A DNA stretch of 37,007 bases, taken from NCBI GenBank assembly GCA_024404875.1, contig JAKSPK010000024.1:1-37007 (forward strand), given 5' to 3'. The DNA is from Oscillospiraceae bacterium. GTDB lineage: Bacteria > Bacillota > Clostridia > Oscillospirales > Ruminococcaceae. The position numbers and the translations under genes were made by a program. Under the pieces are notes generated by a model that was not told the DNA's origin, made no database searches, and saw nothing but the letters and a program-made list of their open reading frames with translations. The first letter of the stretch is position 1. Every line of letters begins with the position of its first letter. Shown piece by piece: positions 1 through 8,070 of this stretch.

Positions 1-4
1 GAGA

Positions 5-33
5 AAACCCGCTGTCAGCGGGCTTTCCTTTTC
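5..33 (-). terminator. Terminator after the ABC exporter operon
   Basis: On the minus strand a stem AAAGCCCGC pairs with GCGGGTTTT (one G-T wobble) around a 5-nt loop, with more T residues following. It lies just past the permease stop codon at 44-46, so it probably ends the ATPase-permease transcript. Confidence 0.7.
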
Positions 34-43
34 TATTTTTCAA

Positions 44-3000
44 TTACTGTGCATCGCGGAAATTGAGCTGGCGAATCCGGCTCAGCGCAATCAGATTTAC
101 CACGAGCGCAAAGAACAGCGTGATGAGCCCGGAGAACAGATACGCCTCCGGGATCGGGCCGCGGATCATTTGCAGCTCCACGCGCTCCAGCGACGACAGA
201 ATAATTTGCGATGCTACCTGTCCGCTGAGCAGTCCGAGCAGAATGCCGGCCGCAGTCGTCAGGATGTTTTCCTTGAGGATATAGCCGACTGTCTCGCCGA
301 TCGTAAAGCCATTGACTCGCATAACCGTCAGCTCGCGCTTTTTCTGGTTGAGCTGGATCATGACCAGATTGAGCAGCACGACAGCAGCCATCAGGCCGGC
401 CGTTCCGATCATGACATAGACCATTTTGTTCATCATATTGGAAACGATCTGATGCCGTGCGCGTGCTTCATCCGATGCCGTATAGCAAAGGAACGCGCTG
501 CATTTGCGCAGCTCTGACCGAAGCGCCGGAACATCGGCACGCGATGTCCGCGCAAGGACAGTGTTGTATTGGTATTCCCTTCCAAAGATCTCGCGTCCAA
601 AGGATTCGGAAAGATAGATGCTCCTTCCGGCATAGCTCTGATAGATGCCGCTGATCGGCACATCATGATATACACCTGCGGAATCCAGAATCGAAATGTG
701 ATCACCAACCGTCAGTGAATAGGTCTCCGCCAGACGGTTATAGATGTACACGCCCCCGTCCGGAATGCGATGCTCTGATTCGCGGCGGATATCGTAGAGA
801 TGCATATAGTCCGGCAGGGCATCCGGATCGACACAAAAGACCTGTGCGCCTTCCAGATTGTTGCCAATCCGCGTCAGCGTATCGAGCTGATAGACCTTCG
901 TATAATCGGTATCTGCATCCCGCAGTTTCTCAATGACCTCCTCGATCTCCGTCTCCGCAGCATCCGGCCTGAGCTGCACACAGGCATCGTAATCCGTGAT
1001 CTGCGTGAATTGCCGGTCAATCAGCTTGACATAAGAGAGCTTCATCGCAAAACCGATCATCAGCAGCATACAGCTTCCCGCGATGCTGATGACCGTCACA
1101 CCGACACGCTTCAGGTCGCTGCGGATATTGCGCAGGATCAGACCGGTATAGAGCGAACGCGTTTTCTTTTTGCCGGAGCGAATTTTGTTGCGGTGTACCT
1201 GCGGCATCTCACCGCGGAGCAGATCGGTCGCAGGGCGCTCAATCAGTCTGTTGCAGGCGATCCATGCAGAGAAGATGCCGAGCGCCGTTGCAAAGACCAC
1301 GCAGAGTGCCGAAGGCAGCAGCAGGAACGAGCGCGGGAATGACCCGAGCATCAGCGCCTGTGCCGTCGAGCTGAGCATCAGCCCCTCCAGCAGGAAATAG
1401 GCAAGCGCAATACCGCCCAATCCGCCGAGGAATGCGCCGAAGCCGCCGAAGATCAGGTATTTTGCCATGATCTCGCCGCGTGTAAAACCGAGCGCTTTTG
1501 TCGCGCCGATCAGCACACGCTGTTCATCGACAATCTTGCCGATCGTTGCATAGCAAACGAGCATACTGAGCAGAATGAAGATCGTGCTGAAGGTCTGCCG
1601 CATATTGACAAAGGTTTTCGCAGCACTGTTCAGACTGTTAAAGGAACGATTCATCACACGGTCGGTCAGGATCCAGCTTCCCGGCTGATAAGCCGCAAGC
1701 TGTGCCCTGGCATCCTCCAGCTCCTTCACGCCGGCTTCGTATTCCGCCTGCTTTTCCGCGAGCGTTTTGGTGCCTTCCTCCAGCTTCTCACTGCCCTCCT
1801 GCAATTCCTGCTTTCCTTCCTCCAGCTCCTCAGTGCCGGAGTTAATCTGTCCTTCAGAATCCTCGTATTTTTCCAGACCGGCGTTATATTTTTTTACACC
1901 ATCCTCATAGGCGCGGAGATTGGCCTCATAGGAGGCTTTGCCGACCTTGTATTCGGTCTCCTTCTCCTGATAGAGTGCAAGCGATCGGTCATATTCTGCC
2001 TTGCCTGCGGCATACTGCGCATTACCCTCATCATATTCCGCCTGCGCCGCCGTAAAGCGTGAAAGGCCGTCCTGATATTGCGCATAGCCCTCCTGATACT
2101 GTTTTTCGCTGTCATAGAGCCTTTGATACTCCGTGCGGAACTGAATCCAGGTATCCGAAGCCTCCGCCGCTGCGATGAAATCCTGATACTGCTCCTCAGA
2201 AAGACCGTTCTGATCAACCAGCAGATGATGTGTCAGCTCTTCATAAGTTCGTGTATAGTTCTCAGAAGAATCACGCACCGAACGCAGCGCCGGAGCAGCG
2301 CCAAACGCCGGATCCCAGACATCCTTGATGACAGCATTGACCATGCCGGTCATGGTCTCGATCGCGCTCTCCGTGGTATCTAGCGCCGCACGGCCGGCGC
2401 GCAGCTCAACCTCCGCATCCGTCAGCTTCTGACGGTTTTCATCGAGCTGGATCCGGCCCTCACGCAGTTCAGCCTCGTGGATCTCCAGCTCCGCCGCACC
2501 GTCATCAAGCTGCGCCTTTGCATCATCGAGCTGCTTCCGGGCGGAATCAAGCTGCTTCTTGGCATCATCAAGTGCCTTTTTCGCATCCTCAAGCTGCTTT
2601 TTTCCGTCAGTAATCTCTGTTTCGGAGGAACTGAGCTGTGCCTTTGCAAGTTCCAGCTTAGCAACCGCAATCTTGAGCTGTACATCGGCATCGCTGATCG
2701 TTGCGGCCTTTTCCTCCGCCTCCGATTTTCCGGCATCAAGCTGTGCCTTTGCCTCGACGAGTTTCTTCTCGCCGTCGGCGATGCGTGCACGCGCCGATGC
2801 GATCAGTTCCGCATCCCGCACGGAAGCGCGTTCCTTGCCGAGCAGAGAGATCTCCCGTTCGATCTTCTTGACCCGCTCCTCATATTCCTCTGAAAATGTA
2901 TCCATATTCTCCGTATCGGTACGGATCAGCATTCCGAGATAGGGTGCTTCGAGCTTGCTCAGATCAAGATCCTCCTGCATAACCAGCACCTCAAATCGGT

Positions 3001-3550
3001 CACTCTCACCATGCTGAAAATGATTCGGATGCAGAAAAATGCCCTTGACCGTCAGCTCGCTCGCGGTCAGAAAGTCCCCGGACGCCTTGCGCGGCGTGAC
3101 GGTAATCCGATCACCCTCCTTCAGGCCGAGGCTTTCGGCGAGCTGCTGTGCAATGGCGCATTCGCCGGATCTCTGCGGAAGGCCGCCGCTTTTGAGCGCA
3201 ACATGGTCGATGCGCTCTGTTTTAGATGCAATGTGAACAGTCGTCCTTTCGCCGCCGCTGTTCTCTGCAATCATATCGACAGCCGTAAATCCCTCGACAT
3301 CCGCAACGCCGCTGATCTGCCGGACGGCTTCGAGATCATCTTCCGTGATGCCGCGTGTGGACTGGATCTCGATATCGCGGTACTGCATATCACTATAGTA
3401 TTGGTTCGCCTTGCCGTAAAGCGAATCCATGCCGAACTGAAACGCCAGAAACGCGCTCGTTCCGAGTGTCACAACCAGAACGATTGAGATGAACGAAACA
3501 ATCTGTCCGCGAATATTCCGGACGGCATCCTTGAATTGTGTCCGCTTCAC
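44..3550 (-). CDS. FtsX/MacB-like ABC exporter permease with long extracytoplasmic coiled coil
   Basis: Permease subunit of 1168 residues, probably working with the ATPase just upstream; the substrate is unknown. One membrane helix lies near residues 12-36, followed by a MacB-type periplasmic segment. A very long heptad-rich stretch at about 240-620 is dominated by repeats such as AKKQLDSARKQLDDAKAQLD. An FtsX core with three helices follows at about 645-790, another helix near 815, a second extracytoplasmic domain, and a final FtsX core at about 1037-1160 with the typical KKRELTVMRVNGFT loop. That gives 1+3+1+3 helices. The start is GTG at 3548-3550, one base after the ATPase stop codon, with GGAG inside the end of the ATPase gene, so translation is probably coupled. 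The coiled coil is much larger than in ordinary MacB proteins and could reach across the thick wall or toward a partner. Confidence 0.9.
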   Translation of the reverse strand: MKRTQFKDAVRNIRGQIVSFISIVLVVTLGTSAFLAFQFGMDSLYGKANQYYSDMQYRDIEIQSTRGITEDDLEAVRQISGVADVEGFTAVDMIAENSGGERTTVHIASKTERIDHVALKSGGLPQRSGECAIAQQLAESLGLKEGDRITVTPRKASGDFLTASELTVKGIFLHPNHFQHGESDRFEVLVMQEDLDLSKLEAPYLGMLIRTDTENMDTFSEEYEERVKKIEREISLLGKERASVRDAELIASARARIADGEKKLVEAKAQLDAGKSEAEEKAATISDADVQLKIAVAKLELAKAQLSSSETEITDGKKQLEDAKKALDDAKKQLDSARKQLDDAKAQLDDGAAELEIHEAELREGRIQLDENRQKLTDAEVELRAGRAALDTTESAIETMTGMVNAVIKDVWDPAFGAAPALRSVRDSSENYTRTYEELTHHLLVDQNGLSEEQYQDFIAAAEASDTWIQFRTEYQRLYDSEKQYQEGYAQYQDGLSRFTAAQAEYDEGNAQYAAGKAEYDRSLALYQEKETEYKVGKASYEANLRAYEDGVKKYNAGLEKYEDSEGQINSGTEELEEGKQELQEGSEKLEEGTKTLAEKQAEYEAGVKELEDARAQLAAYQPGSWILTDRVMNRSFNSLNSAAKTFVNMRQTFSTIFILLSMLVCYATIGKIVDEQRVLIGATKALGFTRGEIMAKYLIFGGFGAFLGGLGGIALAYFLLEGLMLSSTAQALMLGSFPRSFLLLPSALCVVFATALGIFSAWIACNRLIERPATDLLRGEMPQVHRNKIRSGKKKTRSLYTGLILRNIRSDLKRVGVTVISIAGSCMLLMIGFAMKLSYVKLIDRQFTQITDYDACVQLRPDAAETEIEEVIEKLRDADTDYTKVYQLDTLTRIGNNLEGAQVFCVDPDALPDYMHLYDIRRESEHRIPDGGVYIYNRLAETYSLTVGDHISILDSAGVYHDVPISGIYQSYAGRSIYLSESFGREIFGREYQYNTVLARTSRADVPALRSELRKCSAFLCYTASDEARARHQIVSNMMNKMVYVMIGTAGLMAAVVLLNLVMIQLNQKKRELTVMRVNGFTIGETVGYILKENILTTAAGILLGLLSGQVASQIILSSLERVELQMIRGPIPEAYLFSGLITLFFALVVNLIALSRIRQLNFRDAQ

Positions 3551-3551
3551 C

Positions 3552-4772
3552 TTACCACTCCAAATCTGCCGCCTTCAGCGGCTTGACATTTTTCTTGATG
3601 CTGAAAATCCTGCCGCTGCGAAGCTTGACAACACGGTCAGCCATTTTTCCGATCTCCGGGTTATGTGTGATCATGATAACGGTCGTATGCTTGGTCTTAA
3701 CCGCACGCTCAAAGGCCTCCAGCACCTCAATACTGGTCTCATAGTCCAGCGCGGCAGTCGGCTCATCCGCAAGAATGAGCTTCGGATTTTTCACGAGCGC
3801 ACGGGCGATCGCAACGCGCTGCTGCTGACCGCCGCTCATCTGTGCAGGGAAGTTGTCCGCACGGCTCGTCAGGCCGACCAGTCCGATCGCCTCCTCCGGC
3901 GTCAGCGGATCGGGGCAGATCTCCGCGATAAAGCGGACATTATCAATCGCAGAAAGATTCGGCATAAGATTGTAAGACTGGAACACAAAGCCAATATAGT
4001 TCCGGCGGTACATCGTCAGCTCCGCCTCGGAGGGATGCGAATAGTCCTTCCCCTCGATCATCAGCGTTCCGTTCGTCAGCGAATCCATGCCGCCGATAAT
4101 ATTCATCATCGTCGATTTACCGCAGCCGCTCTCACCCAGAACAACCAGCAGCTCACCCTGATAGACATTGAGATTGATGCCCTTGAGGATCTTAACCGTT
4201 TCGCCGCCGCTCTCAAACTCCTTGGTGACATCCTGCAGCGAGACAAGAACCTCCTTATCCTCAGCCTCACCGATCGACAGTCCTTTTTCAGCGATCGTGA
4301 TCGCGGCAAGCGATGCCATGCGTTCGCAAAGCTGAAGCTGCTCCTGATCAAATTTACCGCCGCTTTTCTGGTTGATGAGCTGCACGCATCCGATCGTCTT
4401 TTCAAGATCATTCAGAGGCACACAGAGCATCGTCTCTGTCTCCATGCCGAGATCGTCGAAAACCGATCCGTCATAGCGCACATCCGAATGCGTATCCTCA
4501 ATGATAATGGATTTGCCCGTCCGCGTCACCACGCCCTCAATGCCGGCTCCGTTTTCAATGCTGATGCCGGAAACATCCACTGGGCCGCGGTGAAACATCG
4601 GATAAAGCCGATCCGTCTGCGGATCCAGCAGCCAGACCGCGCCGGCCTCACTGCCGATCGTATCTATAATGATGTCCAGACTGCCGGACAGCGCATCCTC
4701 CATGCTGTCCACTTCGAGCATCTGCTCCATAATGTGCCAGAGTGCTTTGTCAAACCGTTTCTTTTCTTCCAC
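3552..4772 (-). CDS. GAF domain fused to MacB/LolD-type ABC ATPase
   Basis: A 406-residue fusion. Residues about 1-170 look like a GAF sensor domain (segments GAVWLLDPQTDRLYP, GIEGVVTRTGKSI and MLCVPLNDLEKTIGCVQLIN). Residues about 178-406 are a complete ABC ATPase: Walker A GESGCGKST (about 213-221), Q-loop Gln near 265, signature MSGGQ (about 312), Walker B LILADE (about 332-337) and H-loop His near 370. It resembles the ATPases of lipoprotein, peptide or antibiotic exporters. A TTG two codons upstream lies only 2 nt from the GGAG and is an unlikely start; the GTG at 4770-4772 has 8-nt spacing and was chosen. The GAF part suggests that transport or ATPase activity responds to a small ligand or redox state, which is inference. 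Confidence 0.88.
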   Translation of the reverse strand: MEEKKRFDKALWHIMEQMLEVDSMEDALSGSLDIIIDTIGSEAGAVWLLDPQTDRLYPMFHRGPVDVSGISIENGAGIEGVVTRTGKSIIIEDTHSDVRYDGSVFDDLGMETETMLCVPLNDLEKTIGCVQLINQKSGGKFDQEQLQLCERMASLAAITIAEKGLSIGEAEDKEVLVSLQDVTKEFESGGETVKILKGINLNVYQGELLVVLGESGCGKSTMMNIIGGMDSLTNGTLMIEGKDYSHPSEAELTMYRRNYIGFVFQSYNLMPNLSAIDNVRFIAEICPDPLTPEEAIGLVGLTSRADNFPAQMSGGQQQRVAIARALVKNPKLILADEPTAALDYETSIEVLEAFERAVKTKHTTVIMITHNPEIGKMADRVVKLRSGRIFSIKKNVKPLKAADLEW

Positions 4773-4833
4773 CGGCAATACTCCTTTCTTTTTCCGAAAA
4801 TAATACCGAACAAGGCTGATGGTACAAATGACG

Positions 4834-4873
4834 AAAAACAGGCAGAGATGCCGCCAAGCCGTCAGACCGGCTT
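4834..4873 (-). terminator. Possible terminator after pyruvate kinase
   Basis: Two adjacent hairpins follow the pyruvate kinase stop on the minus strand: AAGCCG/CGGCTT at 4856-4873, and GGCA/TGCC at 4841-4852 followed by TGTTTTTC. The stems are short, so some read-through into the ABC genes is possible. Confidence 0.4.
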
Positions 4874-4895
4874 TGTGCGGTGTCGCTTGAAGTAT

Positions 4896-6320
4896 TTATT
4901 CGATCGTCTCAACCTTCAGCAGATTGGTCGTTCCGGAAACACCGAGCGGCACACCCGCCGTGATAACGACCAGATCACCCGGCTCAGTATATCCCGCGCC
5001 GCAGGCCGCAGCAACTGCGTGCCGGAACAGAGAATCCGTATCACTCTCTTCACTGATGACCAGCGGCTGCACACCCCACGACATATTCATCTGCCGCTGC
5101 ACCATTGCATCGGTCGTACAGGAAATAATCGGGAACATCGGACGGTATTTCGAAATCAGCCTTGCAGTCTCGCCGCCCTTCGTCACGGTCACAATCGCCG
5201 CTGCATCGAGATCATGTGCGGTCGTAACAGTCGCGTGCGCGATCGCATCTGCGATCGTGGCTTTCTGCGTTGCACGCGACATAAATTCGCTCTTATAGTC
5301 GATGCTCGCTTCTGTGGTCAGCGCAATCCGTGCCATTGTCTCGACGGTCTCGACAGGATGCTGACCTGCGGCGGTTTCACCGGAGGTCATAATCGCGCTT
5401 GTGCCGTCATAGATTGCATTCGCAACATCGGTGATCTCCGCTCGTGTCGGGCGCGGATTCGTCATCATGGATTCGAGCATCTGCGTCGCGGTGATGACCT
5501 GCTTTCCGGCTTCATAGCCCTTGCGGATCAGCTTCTTCTGGATATCAGGGATCTGCTCGAACGGGATCTCAACGCCCATATCGCCGCGCGCGACCATGAT
5601 ACCGTCGGCAGCTTCGAGGATCTCGTCGATATTGTTCACGCCTTCGCGGTTCTCGATCTTGGCAATGATGCGGACACCGTACCAGCCGAGCGACTGCGTG
5701 AATTTCCGGAGATAGCGGATATCTGCTCCGGTTCGCGCAAAGCTCGCCGCAATGAAGTCAAAGCCGAGCTTCGCACCGAATTCCAAATCCTCCATATCCG
5801 CATCGCTGAGATACGGCATGGACAGGTGGACATCCGGGAAATTGCAGGATTTGTGATTTGACAGAACGCCGCCGTGAATGACGCGGCATTCGATATCGGT
5901 CGCCGTGACATGTTCAATGCGCATCTCGACAAGACCGTCATTGATCATGACTGTATCACCGGGCTTGACATCCTTTGTCAGCCGAGCATAATTCACACTG
6001 CCGACCTGTGCATCACAGGGGACATCGCGGGTAGTCAGCGTATACACCGCACCGTCCTCGACGGTCGCGGGGCCGTCCGGAAATTTGCGTAGACGCACCT
6101 CCGGACCTTTGGTGTCGAGCATCGTCGCGACAGGGAGTCCAAGCTCCTCACGCAGACGCACGACCTGCTCAAAGCGCTGCTGATCCTTCACATAATCGGC
6201 ATGAGAAAAATTGAAGCGCGCAACATTCATGCCCGCCTGCATCATCTGACGCAAGACCTCATCCGAATCGGTCGCCGGGCCGACGGTGCAAACGATCTTA
6301 GTTTTTCTAATCTGCTGCAT
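4896..6320 (-). CDS. pyk: Pyruvate kinase
   Basis: Cytoplasmic glycolytic enzyme that transfers phosphate from phosphoenolpyruvate to ADP. Hallmarks: KTKIVCTVGPATDS at the N terminus, MLDTKGPEVR, the catalytic lysine segment IAKIENREGV, the metal and substrate loop VARGDMGVEIP, and the family signature ATQMLESMMTNPRPTRAE. At 474 residues it is the short form without the extra C-terminal PEP-utiliser domain found in Bacillus. The start at 6318-6320 (MQQIRKTK) is preceded by GAAGGAGGATGTACC; the open frame continues 12 codons upstream, but that extension has no ribosome site of its own. It has its own strong promoter and is probably monocistronic. Confidence 0.97.
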   Translation of the reverse strand: MQQIRKTKIVCTVGPATDSDEVLRQMMQAGMNVARFNFSHADYVKDQQRFEQVVRLREELGLPVATMLDTKGPEVRLRKFPDGPATVEDGAVYTLTTRDVPCDAQVGSVNYARLTKDVKPGDTVMINDGLVEMRIEHVTATDIECRVIHGGVLSNHKSCNFPDVHLSMPYLSDADMEDLEFGAKLGFDFIAASFARTGADIRYLRKFTQSLGWYGVRIIAKIENREGVNNIDEILEAADGIMVARGDMGVEIPFEQIPDIQKKLIRKGYEAGKQVITATQMLESMMTNPRPTRAEITDVANAIYDGTSAIMTSGETAAGQHPVETVETMARIALTTEASIDYKSEFMSRATQKATIADAIAHATVTTAHDLDAAAIVTVTKGGETARLISKYRPMFPIISCTTDAMVQRQMNMSWGVQPLVISEESDTDSLFRHAVAAACGAGYTEPGDLVVITAGVPLGVSGTTNLLKVETIE

Positions 6321-6364
6321 GGTACATCCTCCTTCAAAACGGGTGTGTTTTGCCAATACACTAT

Positions 6365-6393
6365 ATTATAGCATATAAACGCTTGAATTTCAA
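6365..6393 (-). promoter_or_regulatory. Sigma-A promoter for pyruvate kinase
   Basis: Minus-strand TTGAAA, exactly 17 nt, then TATAAT. It lies 45 bases upstream of the pyruvate kinase start. Confidence 0.85.
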
Positions 6394-6627
6394 CCCACAT
6401 ATCGAAAATACGCAGTTTTCAGGCGATTTCAGTGGTTAAGTCTGCTGATTGGTCAACATTCGGACAACTTTCATGTTTTTGAATGATGCGGGAAGATAGG
6501 ATTTTGGCAGCTTTTCGTATCTTTTATCCGTCTTCTCGCTTGGGCATTTTCGGCATGACTGTCGTCACTATAGCCCTTTTTCAATTTAATGTCAAGACAA
6601 TTATTCAGTACTTGCCTGCTTGCTTTG

Positions 6628-6813
6628 TCAAGCGTCAACTTCAGAAGTAAACCGCATTGTATAATCCATTATGGCAAACTGCGCATCCGCGACGGTAATC
6701 TCACCGTCCATATTGACATCATCCTTTTTGCAGGTCTCTGCCGCAGAAACGGGCGCGGCCATTGTGCTGCCGAGCATCAATGCTGCGGTCAGTGCTGCTA
6801 TCAATTTCTTTTT
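6628..6813 (-). pseudogene. Relic of a secreted dockerin-type protein
   Basis: The minus strand encodes KKKLIAALTAALMLGSTMAA, a clear signal peptide, followed by PVSAAETCKKDD and then VNMDGEITVADAQFAIMDY. The latter is one half of a type I dockerin (calcium-binding D-x-N-x-D-G, then DAxxxxxY). The frame stops soon after, at EVDA. A TAA stands where the start codon should be, and no ATG or GTG lies in frame before the signal peptide; only a TTG at the fourth codon is available, without a ribosome site. Normal dockerins carry two such half-repeats. It is best read as a decayed gene, though a leaderless small exported protein cannot be excluded. Confidence 0.55.
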
Positions 6814-6974
6814 TTATATTAGTTTCTGAAAAATTTCTTTGAAAGTAAGCATCAACCCAACCCGGCCACCATGCAAAAAAGAGCACAGTCAGTAATACTT
6901 TCAGTATAACACTTCACACAACCATCTCACCTGCCTCCTGTCTGTCATTCTATAAGCTTGTCACCGTGACACAC

Positions 6975-7073
6975 TTATTCTATTTCTGTGATTTTCCATA
7001 ACTTACTATCGGGCATAACATCCTCAGCGTTTCCTGCAAGCTGAACCTCTACATTGCTTTTGTTTATCACCAT
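6975..7073 (-). pseudogene. Short protein fragment of unknown origin
   Basis: A minus-strand frame reads MVINKSNVEVQLAGNAEDV and ends in KLWKITEIE before a TAA. It stays open a little further upstream, back into the terminator hairpin at 7103-7136, and has no ribosome site before the ATG. Its ordinary amino-acid composition suggests the tail of a lost gene. I do not recognise the family. Confidence 0.3.
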
Positions 7074-7095
7074 ATTATCGTTTTCAAATATAACA

Positions 7096-7136
7096 GAAAA
7101 AAGCTCACGTCAAATACAAAGCTTTTTGACGCGAGC
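7096..7136 (-). terminator. Strong terminator downstream of mini-gene copy A
   Basis: Stem of 12 pairs (7103-7114 with 7125-7136, one G-U wobble in the minus-strand RNA) around a 10-nt loop, followed on the minus strand by six T residues. It probably ends any transcript passing through the mini-gene at 7288-7410. Confidence 0.8.
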
Positions 7137-7221
7137 CCTATTTTATGCCTTTTCGAATAATCAGTTTGTTGTAATATAAGTTATTCCAGTCAACATTCTG
7201 TTTAAACATTTATGCCTTGAT

Positions 7222-7443
7222 GTTCTGCTTATGCTTATATTTTCAGTTTACTTATTCTTCTCATTCCTGATGAAAGATCTTTTCAACTTATCCCTTGATT
7301 TCAATTTCAGGTAATTCATTTGATTCAAGAGATCTGCCAGCTGAGGTTGTAATTACATCTTCATTGTCAAAAATTATTATTTCCATTTCAGGAACAACAT
7401 ATTTCTCCATATACTTCTCCTTTACTTCTTAACATATTCAGAA
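7222..7443. repeat. Duplicated ~220-bp block, copy A
   Basis: Nearly identical to 24287-24503, same orientation. The block holds the 40-residue mini-gene, its ribosome site and about 60 bases downstream. Inside the coding part only two residues differ. Similarity fades on the right within what, in copy B, are the last codons of a domain relic (SEYVKK-stop here, SESIN-stop in copy B). Confidence 0.9.
7288..7410 (-). CDS. 40-residue acidic mini-protein, MEKYxxPE family (copy A)
   Basis: Starts MEKYVVPEMEIIIFDNEDVI, continues TTSAGRSLESNELPEIEIKG and stops. It is acidic, has no cysteine, no signal peptide and no membrane segment. The ribosome site AAAGGAG lies 6 nt before the ATG. It is nearly identical to the copy at 24346-24468 (differences I/V at residue 13 and S/P at residue 32) and related to the one at 7941-8054. 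No promoter is seen between the hairpin at 7446-7476 and this start, so expression may need read-through. I recall similar short Clostridia ORFs with an EDVITTS core, but no described function. Duplication with preserved reading frame argues that it is a real gene. Confidence 0.75.
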   Translation of the reverse strand: MEKYVVPEMEIIIFDNEDVITTSAGRSLESNELPEIEIKG

Positions 7444-7445
7444 CA

Positions 7446-7476
7446 AGCGGCAGGTCAAACGCAATGACCTGCCGCT
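7446..7476 (-). terminator. Hairpin after the lipoprotein gene
   Basis: Perfect 12-pair stem AGCGGCAGGTCA/TGACCTGCCGCT with a 7-nt loop, just past the lipoprotein stop. The T tract on the minus strand is weak (TTGTTCT), so it may be leaky and allow read-through into mini-gene copy A. Confidence 0.7.
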
Positions 7477-7499
7477 GCTTATTCTCCTGATCGTTTTTT

Positions 7500-7928
7500 T
7501 CAGAAAATGTCAATCGGCAGAAGTTCATTCTCATCCGTTACTGATGGTTTCGGTGCAGTCGCATTTTCCGTTTGATGGGGTGTTGTATTCGTCTTCGCCG
7601 CAGTTGTCACGGACTGTTTTTTCTTTGATGCATCAGTCTGCTGTCCGGTTGTTGCAGCAGACGATTCTTCCGAACTGCCGTTCTTTGGTTTCGCTGTCTC
7701 GGCTTCATCAGAGTCATTCTGTACCGTTGTGACAGCCGCAGACGGCTTTTCGGGATCGGAAGCAGTTTCTGTTTTCGCATCGTTGACTTCTGTCTCCGTG
7801 CTGATATCCGTCACTTCCGTTCCGGTCGTTTTCGGAGTATCCTCCGTTTTCTGCTTATCGTTTGCACTGCATGCTGTGAGCAGGACTGCTGCTGTCAGCA
7901 GCCCTGCAAGCCAGATTCGTTTCTTCAT
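7500..7928 (-). CDS. Small Thr/Ser-rich lipoprotein
   Basis: 142 residues. The N terminus is a lipoprotein signal: KKR, a hydrophobic stretch, then the lipobox LTAC with Cys20 as the predicted lipidated residue. The rest is low-complexity, rich in Thr, Ser, Glu, Asp, Lys and Ala, with no globular domain visible, and probably extended in the wall. The C terminus is hydrophobic and acidic, NELLPIDIF, resembling the NELPEIEIKG tail of the 40-residue mini-proteins. It begins 12 nt after the mini-gene at 7941-8054 and is probably the last gene of the giant-protein operon. Function unknown; it could be a surface tether or spacer. Confidence 0.8.
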   Translation of the reverse strand: MKKRIWLAGLLTAAVLLTACSANDKQKTEDTPKTTGTEVTDISTETEVNDAKTETASDPEKPSAAVTTVQNDSDEAETAKPKNGSSEESSAATTGQQTDASKKKQSVTTAAKTNTTPHQTENATAPKPSVTDENELLPIDIF

Positions 7929-7940
7929 TGTTTCTTCCCC

Positions 7941-8054
7941 TTATGCGCCGAACGGATCTATTTCATCGCCTTCGTCCAGCTCCAGTGAATGCGTCAAAAT
8001 TTCTGCATTTGCAAATTCAATCATTTTCAGTTCGGGTTCAGCGTATTTTTCCAT
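7941..8054 (-). CDS. 37-residue acidic mini-protein, MEKYxxPE family (copy C)
   Basis: Reads MEKYAEPELKMIEFANAEIL, then THSLELDEGDEIDPFGA. It shares with the 40-residue copies the start MEKY, PE at residues 7-8, the I-x-F/F-x-N core, T-x-S at about 21-23 and an acidic tail. It has no cysteine and no signal peptide. The ribosome site AGGGGG lies 7 nt before the ATG. It sits 16 nt after the stop of the 1309-residue secreted protein and 12 nt before the lipoprotein, so all three are probably co-translated. It is diverged in sequence from the other copies, which supports selection on the shared positions. Confidence 0.75.
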   Translation of the reverse strand: MEKYAEPELKMIEFANAEILTHSLELDEGDEIDPFGA

Positions 8055-8070
8055 ATCAATTCCCCCTGTA

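Noticed and set aside
4779-4895. Promoter for the ABC exporter genes
   Set aside because: No convincing -35/-10 pair with 16-18 nt spacing was found in the gap; transcription may come from the pyruvate kinase promoter or from a non-sigma-A site.
3489-5861. A 790-codon plus-strand open frame across the ATPase and pyruvate kinase genes
   Set aside because: It is the antisense shadow of two clearly recognisable minus-strand genes and has a His/Arg/Asp-rich nonsense composition without any domain or ribosome site.
6840-6960. Open stretch with a signal-peptide-like segment (VLLTVLFFAWWPGWVDAYF)
   Set aside because: No in-frame start with a ribosome site (a TGA follows the only nearby ATG), and it overlaps the better-supported dockerin relic in another frame.
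7288-8054. Mini-genes as classical RiPP or bacteriocin precursors
   Set aside because: No cysteines, no GG-type leader end, no radical SAM, lanthionine or cyclodehydratase enzyme and no peptidase-transporter gene in the window. A peptide-signal role stays possible but is not supported.
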